From the NCBI GenBank assembly GCA_937982665.1, contig CALJLD010000120.1:1-18252 (forward strand): DNA of 18,252 nt, written 5' to 3'. Below the pieces are notes generated by a model. That model did not search any database, had not been told where the DNA came from, and saw only the letters and a list, made by a program, of their open reading frames with translations. The translations under genes were made by a program, and so were the position numbers. This DNA is from an uncultured Planctomycetales bacterium (GTDB taxonomy: Bacteria; Planctomycetota; Planctomycetia; Pirellulales; S012-138). Shown piece by piece: positions 14,019-18,252 of this stretch. The stretch's first letter is position 1. The number at the start of each line of letters is the position of its first letter.

Positions 14019-15020
14019 TTATTCACCGCTGCCGGATGTTTCATTCGCAGTGTTGGCTGTGCTGGCGTATTTGGCCATTTTGCTGGAGCCGGCTTTCACT
14101 TTTTCGCCAACCTGCGTGATGATCTCCAGGCTTTCATCCTGCGGGATGATCAACTCCGTGCGGCTGCCAAGCTTGATCATGCCGAACTTGCCGCCGCGCT
14201 CCCAGTGTTCGCCGATGCGCGTCGCGCAGACAATTCGCCGCGCGATCGCCCCGGCAATTTGACGCACCACATAACGCCGATGCGGCGTGGCATCGTCCTC
14301 GAACAAGATCGCCACCGCTTCGTTCTCTCTCGCGCTTTCCGGCTTGAGGGCGTTGAGATACTTGCCAGGCTTGTATTCCAATCCCAGGCAACGCACGGCC
14401 GCAGGCGCGCGGTTGATGTGCACATTGAAGATGGAAAGAAAGATGCCGATGCGGATGGCCGGACCGCCGACAAACTCATGATGGTCCAGTTGCGTGATCT
14501 CAACAACCTTGCCATCGGCCGGCGAGACCAGCAGGCCTGGCTCATCCGGGACGCGTCGCGGCGGATCGCGAAAGAAGTACACGATCAAAACAAGTACCAC
14601 AGCCGGAGCTATTCCCAGCCACCAAAAGCGGGTGAACGCCAGCGCGATGATGATTGCGACCAGCGGATAGCTCATCAATTGCAACTCTGCCAGTCCCCAC
14701 CGCGCAAACGGAATCCGCTCTCGCCAAGTGAACGGATCAACCTTCGCATCCCAATTGGCGGTGCAAAGGTTGCGGCAATACTTCAAATCGCGCGGGTCCA
14801 GGATCTCGTGCGGAGCGCCGTCCGCGGAGCCGGTTCGCAGACCGGCCATTCGTTCGACGTATCCGCGGCGAAACGTCTTGAGATACCAACGGCGAACCGC
14901 TCCCCACGCCAACTCGACGCGGTAACACACACCGCCGCCTGGCTGCACGCTATCAATATTCGCCGGCAAATCTCGCAGCGGAGCACGTTGGCCGGTCGGG
15001 TCTTCGGAAACGCTGGTCAC
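14019..15020 (-). CDS. psd: Phosphatidylserine decarboxylase proenzyme with N-terminal extension
   Basis: A 333-residue protein converting phosphatidylserine to phosphatidylethanolamine at the membrane. Residues 34-110 form an extension of unknown role with RRWYLKTFRRGYVERMAGL and LDPRDLKYCRNLC. A hydrophobic helix pair lies at about 115-150. The catalytic part resembles the short bacterial/archaeal class: FFRDPPRRVP, SPADGKVVE (Asp169), FLSIFNVHINRAPAAV (His201), ENEAVAILFE, and FGMIKLGSRTELIIP with the self-cleavage site Gly285|Ser286, which generates the pyruvoyl group. The start is GTG at 15020 with no obvious ribosome site, so the precise N-terminus is uncertain, but the extension is in frame with the core. 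The last about 20 residues (Ala/Thr/Asn/Ser) look disordered. Confidence 0.92.
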   Translation of the reverse strand: MTSVSEDPTGQRAPLRDLPANIDSVQPGGGVCYRVELAWGAVRRWYLKTFRRGYVERMAGLRTGSADGAPHEILDPRDLKYCRNLCTANWDAKVDPFTWRERIPFARWGLAELQLMSYPLVAIIIALAFTRFWWLGIAPAVVLVLIVYFFRDPPRRVPDEPGLLVSPADGKVVEITQLDHHEFVGGPAIRIGIFLSIFNVHINRAPAAVRCLGLEYKPGKYLNALKPESARENEAVAILFEDDATPHRRYVVRQIAGAIARRIVCATRIGEHWERGGKFGMIKLGSRTELIIPQDESLEIITQVGEKVKAGSSKMAKYASTANTANETSGSGE

Positions 15021-15181
15021 GGCGAATATGTATTTTTTCGTGTGAGTCTGTTTAAGAAGGACAGAGAGCTACGCCATCCTATCCGCAGCGGCGGCCGTTT
15101 CCTACCGGGTGGTTGCGGTACCGCCGTTGAGCGGCGTGGTGAGGATGTTCAAAAAATGACCTCTGCATCCGCGCGACTGGT

Positions 15182-16669
15182 TCACAAGACTTCCGCGTGA
15201 CGTAACGGAAAGACACGTTCATGAAGTTTCTGAATCTCCCATCGCATCCATGTGTCCTGCTGCTGGACGTACATTTCACCCATGGTTTGGTGTTCTTCAC
15301 CGGTGGGATTTGGCGGATTCCTTTCCTCCCATTTGAGCACGACGCTGTGGCAATCAGAGTCGTGCGTTTCCAGCAATGCCACCCGGCACTCGGAGGTTGC
15401 TTCTTGATCTTCGGAGTTTCTGACAACATCGAGCAACAACTCTCGACTCCACAGCTGATCGAGAATCGCAAGCGCAGCAGCTGCAGTTGAACGATTGAGC
15501 GGAATGTTTGACCGCAGACTTTTTCTGAATAGTGCGATGGCCAATTCCGGGAAGTGCTCCAAAGCCAGGATTGCGGCATCGCCAAGGTGGTACGACTTGA
15601 TCTGCAGGAACTGCTCATGAAGTTGCTTGGGCTTTCGGCCGTGGGCAAGGAGAATCTCGGCGCATTTGAGCCAAGTGTTGGGAATGCCGGCGTTCGGCGA
15701 AATCCACCGCAGCAATCCTTCGACTTCGTCACACCACACCGGGTCATTGAGTTCTTGAATGATCTTCAAGGCTTCCAGCACTTGCCGGTCGTTTCGGGCG
15801 CGCAGAGTCTGCCGCAATACATCATCAAGATCATCCGCTGGCAACTCATACAGCGCACGGAGAGCGTCGCTGGCTATTTCCTCATCGTTCAACAACTGCC
15901 CAAGAAAATCTCGTCGCGATTGCAGTGTTTGCTTCGCCGTTCGTTGCCGACGTGAACGTTCTTCGGGAAATGTCGCTATGAACAAGTCGTCGCCAAACAA
16001 GCAAGCGGCCCGTTTTTGAGTATCGAGGTTCTCCCATTGTGGCTCAAGCAACTTGAGAGCTTTCAAAAGCTCTTCATGCGGAAAGGCCAGACGTGTTGCC
16101 CGTCCTTTCGGATGGCGCTGAAGGAGACCCAGCGAGACCAGTTGATCGATGGAAAGTCTTATCGTGCTGAAAGACGGATGGAGTTCAATCAGCCGCTTTT
16201 CGACGAACGTTGGTTTTGCAAGCGAACGCAGGTGCGCAACACAGAAGAACAGATCGAACCACTCGGCCGTGGCATCAAAGAAATCAACGTCAATGCCCTC
16301 ACCAGTCATGCGGTGCGTCAGACAACAGCCAATTCCATGGAAATAGTATTCCCATTCCGGCAAGCCCGGCACCACCCCGCTTTGTGGGCGTTCCGGGTGT
16401 CCCGCCGCTCCCAAACCAGACAACATTTCCAGCTTGCCGCCAAGGCGATGCCTGATCGTTTCCGCCACAAACTCCTGGCGCTTGCGATGCCGCACAAGGT
16501 AGAACAAGGTCCACAAGTCCCAAGGAGAAAGCGGCAGCGATTTCTGCGCTCGCACCCGCTCCGCATTGCTTTGAGATGTCGTTCCGCTAGCCAGCGTGAC
16601 GCGATCAATGATTGTCTGAATGATGTCCACAATGGGTTCCCTGTTTGGACGCAGTTTCGCTATTAGCAT
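15182..16669 (-). CDS. Unknown protein: DUF6896-like segment, winged-helix-like segment, helical repeats
   Basis: A 495-residue protein with an ATG start at 16669. EYYFHGIGCCLTHRMTGEGI (107-126) and the following DVDFF (127-131) resemble the His-Gly-Ile-Gly-Cys...Asp-Phe pattern of DUF6896. Residues about 152-205 (VEKRLIELHPSFSTIRLSID, then LVSLGLLQRHPKGRATRL) look like a winged helix, with a recognition helix and basic wing. From about 250 to 445 the sequence is almost entirely short amphipathic helices with HEAT-like spacing (ALRALYELPADDLDDVLRQT, AALAILDQLWSRELLLDVVR). No signal peptide or membrane helix was seen. It may be a cytoplasmic DNA- or protein-binding factor; no enzymatic motif was found. 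It lies 77 bp downstream of the small membrane protein on the same strand. Domain assignments are by eye. Confidence 0.7.
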   Translation of the reverse strand: MLIAKLRPNREPIVDIIQTIIDRVTLASGTTSQSNAERVRAQKSLPLSPWDLWTLFYLVRHRKRQEFVAETIRHRLGGKLEMLSGLGAAGHPERPQSGVVPGLPEWEYYFHGIGCCLTHRMTGEGIDVDFFDATAEWFDLFFCVAHLRSLAKPTFVEKRLIELHPSFSTIRLSIDQLVSLGLLQRHPKGRATRLAFPHEELLKALKLLEPQWENLDTQKRAACLFGDDLFIATFPEERSRRQRTAKQTLQSRRDFLGQLLNDEEIASDALRALYELPADDLDDVLRQTLRARNDRQVLEALKIIQELNDPVWCDEVEGLLRWISPNAGIPNTWLKCAEILLAHGRKPKQLHEQFLQIKSYHLGDAAILALEHFPELAIALFRKSLRSNIPLNRSTAAAALAILDQLWSRELLLDVVRNSEDQEATSECRVALLETHDSDCHSVVLKWEERNPPNPTGEEHQTMGEMYVQQQDTWMRWEIQKLHERVFPLRHAEVL

Positions 16670-16746
16670 TCAGTCCCAAAATGAGGATTGTGCATTCATG
16701 TTCGTAGCCTCAGCACATTTCGGTTTAGCTAATACGCACACCGCAA

Positions 16747-17232
16747 TCAAAAGCCTTCGACGAAGAATCCTGCGTGCGCCGCGATAAGCAGGGTTAATGC
16801 CGTGGAAACCGCGCCGCACATGATGACCCGCCGTGCTGTGGTTCTGTGGAAAGCGGCCAGCCCTGTGAAAGTAAAGAACAGCATCAGCGCGTTCATGGCG
16901 AAGATGAGGTACGTCCACATTGCCGCCGGCACAACGCAAACGGAAACTAACGGGATCAGCAACAGCCAGGTTCCGCGGGTGATGCTGTTCTTTGCGACAA
17001 CGACAAACAAAGTGGCGCTCACGCTGAACACGATCACGCTCCAAAACAAAACGTTGCCAACACCCAACATCCGCACCAGCCAGACGAAGACAGCGCACAC
17101 TGTCGTAAGGATGAGAATCTCCAGCAGCGAGAATCGAAGTCGGCCGTCAGGAACGCTCATTGAAGAGGACTCGGAGTTGTTCGAGGGCTCGATGTTCATC
17201 CAATTGCTGAGCGGCATGATGACGCGGTCCAT
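16747..17232 (-). CDS. Small multi-helix membrane protein of planctomycete type
   Basis: About 161 residues if started at the ATG at 17232, which has GAGAAG just upstream on the minus strand. The frame also has a TTG at 17256 and ATGs at 17217 and 17160. A short polar N-terminus precedes RLRFSLLEILILTTVCAVFV, a segment that recurs in planctomycete membrane proteins ('RFSL..LLILTT..A'). About four to five hydrophobic helices follow, including FWSVIVFSVSATLFVVVA, LLLIPLVSVCVVPAAMW and VIMCGAVSTALTLLIAAHA. No catalytic motif was seen and the function is unknown. It lies upstream of, and perhaps is co-transcribed with, the 495-residue gene, and is divergent from the gene at 17427. Confidence 0.6.
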   Translation of the reverse strand: MDRVIMPLSNWMNIEPSNNSESSSMSVPDGRLRFSLLEILILTTVCAVFVWLVRMLGVGNVLFWSVIVFSVSATLFVVVAKNSITRGTWLLLIPLVSVCVVPAAMWTYLIFAMNALMLFFTFTGLAAFHRTTARRVIMCGAVSTALTLLIAAHAGFFVEGF

Positions 17233-17334
17233 GCGCTTCTCAGATCTTGTTTGCAAATCGATTACTCATCGGCAATGTTGCAGCAGGTTGAAAGCGGCAG
17301 CGAAGCGCAATGAGCCAACTGCAGGTTCTTCCAA

Positions 17335-17409
17335 GTTGATAAGCGCGGTGTTCACTAAGAACTCGTTCACCCGGCAACCTGTTCGCAAGAATCTCGTTCA
17401 CCAAGAAAC
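17335..17409 (+). repeat. Array of imperfect ~15-bp direct repeats upstream of the gene at 17427
   Basis: Units starting GTT occur at 17335, 17350, 17365, 17381 and 17396, spaced 15, 15, 16 and 15 bases. The best three are GTTCACTAAGAACTC (17350), GTTCGCAAGAATCTC (17381) and GTTCACCAAGAAAC (17396); those at 17335 and 17365 keep little beyond the first bases. The array ends 17 bases before the ATG at 17427. It could be a set of operator sites or the relic of a tandem duplication. Confidence 0.6.
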
Positions 17410-17426
17410 AAAGAAGGCAGAATCAC

Positions 17427-18128
17427 ATGGCAATGTCGCCTGCGGAAATGTCAGCGCTCCACGCCGAGCAAGCCGAAGTGTCCATGGAAGCCCTCGACTC
17501 GCCCAACGTTCGCAACGAGCCCACTCTCCTTGAGTTTAACACCGGTGACGCGGCACAAAACTATTTGATGTCGGCTCTTATTGACTGGCGACATCAGTTC
17601 GCAGATCCGCGGCCGAAGTTGCAACTGGCACTTGAGACAGGCCTGACTGCGTTGGAAACACTCCCCAGTTTGGATTCGCCCACACCGTTGCCTGCCAGAT
17701 TTCGATTCTATGATATCGTGTTTGTTGGCCAGCTGATTGACGCGAAGATTCCGGCCGCGTGCCAACCGCTTATCAAAAAGTGTTGCGCTGCGGAGGAAGT
17801 TGAACCGCGGTTGGATTACGCGCTAGCTGCGGCCGTGCTTGGTGCCCCGGAAGAGCTGAAGCAAGTCATCGCCGGCGGTAAGTTTTCAAAGCGGCAGAAG
17901 CTGCTTAAGCAGACCTACCAAACTTACGCTCAGCTGCTCGCCGGAGACGCAACGGCAATGGAAGCGGCCGAATCCAACTTTCTGGCCCGCGCGAAAGACC
18001 AGTATTATTCCGGCGGGCCGGAGATCGAAGGCGGCGGACCAGACAATGTTCACGTCATCGACTACCGCCTCGCCAGCATCATCAAGTCACAAGGCATGCA
18101 GCCGAATTCCATCCACGCGCTACCTTAG
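17427..18128 (+). CDS. Protein of unknown function, 233 residues
   Basis: It starts with MAMSPAEMSALHAEQAEVSM at an ATG with AAGG (17414-17417) nine bases upstream. It is mostly helical by composition, with no signal peptide or membrane helix, so probably cytoplasmic. Recognisable stretches are ALIDWRHQFADPRPKLQLAL (about 50-69), RFRFYDIVFVGQLIDAKIPA, DYALAAAVLGAPEELKQVIA (about 129-148) and a final VIDYRLASIIKSQGM before a Pro/His-containing tail. The helical, Ala/Leu-rich layout resembles polymorphic-toxin immunity proteins, but no family could be assigned with confidence. It is preceded by a direct-repeat array and followed by a hairpin and tRNA-Val. It is divergent from the small membrane protein. 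Confidence 0.65.
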   Translation: MAMSPAEMSALHAEQAEVSMEALDSPNVRNEPTLLEFNTGDAAQNYLMSALIDWRHQFADPRPKLQLALETGLTALETLPSLDSPTPLPARFRFYDIVFVGQLIDAKIPAACQPLIKKCCAAEEVEPRLDYALAAAVLGAPEELKQVIAGGKFSKRQKLLKQTYQTYAQLLAGDATAMEAAESNFLARAKDQYYSGGPEIEGGGPDNVHVIDYRLASIIKSQGMQPNSIHALP

Positions 18129-18170
18129 CCGCTTGCGAACGTCCGCATGCTACATTTGTGCGAAAGCGGC
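18128..18170. other. Hairpin between the gene at 17427 and tRNA-Val
   Basis: GCCGCTT (18128-18134) pairs with AAGCGGC (18164-18170) around a 29-base loop that contains a smaller GCG/CGC pair. It begins on the last base of the stop codon. No T-run follows on either strand, so termination is only a possibility; it could serve the tRNA as well. Confidence 0.3.
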
Positions 18171-18204
18171 CTCGAGCTATGACATTGCTCTTCAGATTTA
18201 CGAA

Positions 18205-18252
<48 letters not shown>

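Noticed and set aside
15115..15136. GCGGTACCGC palindrome and adjoining CGCCG/CGGCG hairpin as terminator of the 495-residue gene
   Set aside because: No T-run follows on the minus strand and the stems are short for such GC-rich sequence.
14205..15200. Plus-strand frame of 331 codons
   Set aside because: It is antisense to phosphatidylserine decarboxylase, which has all catalytic motifs.
16802..17533. Plus-strand frame of 243 codons
   Set aside because: It is antisense to the small membrane protein and runs through the repeat array into the next gene in another frame; no family features.

Overview
The window reads as chromosomal DNA from a planctomycete, most likely near the Pirellulales/Planctomycetales. 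The evidence is three tandem DUF1559 proteins with pseudopilin-like N-termini (a family hugely expanded in this phylum), a membrane protein starting with the planctomycete-type 'RFSLLEILILTT' segment, a phosphatidylserine decarboxylase with a long N-terminal extension, and mostly weak Shine-Dalgarno sites. Assignments rest on reading motifs by eye; no database search was run.

Left part (1-5.9 kb). A minus-strand App1-like (DUF2183) phosphatase runs off the left edge. Divergent from it is a compact run of three DUF1559 genes about 35 bp apart. All three have lost the Glu at position +5 of the prepilin signal. After a 343-bp gap comes a 545-residue membrane-anchored, Gln-rich coiled-coil protein, ended by a clear intrinsic terminator.

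Middle (5.9-9.6 kb). A conserved-looking 81-residue two-helix membrane protein on the minus strand is followed by two exported proteins on the plus strand. The first is a coiled-coil protein whose C-terminal domain looks like a retropepsin fold without its catalytic Asp-Thr/Ser-Gly. The second is a serine hydrolase of the class C beta-lactamase fold. Next comes a 12-cysteine zinc-ribbon protein with an embedded DksA/TraR-type finger.

Right-centre (9.6-15.0 kb). A probable two-gene minus-strand unit, with a recognisable sigma70-type promoter, encodes a PAS-GAF-receiver signalling protein and a membrane-anchored metallophosphoesterase. Divergent from it is a UbiA-type prenyltransferase (quinone biosynthesis), which converges on phosphatidylserine decarboxylase (phosphatidylethanolamine synthesis). 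App1, Psd, UbiA and the phosphoesterase give the region a membrane-lipid flavour, but they are not one operon.

Right edge (15.2-18.25 kb). This looks like an accessory patch beside a tRNA-Val(UAC) gene: a 495-residue protein that seems to join a DUF6896-like segment, a winged-helix segment and alpha-helical repeats; a small membrane protein; and a 233-residue protein of unknown function preceded by an array of imperfect ~15-bp direct repeats. No CRISPR array, transposase, integrase or rRNA was seen.
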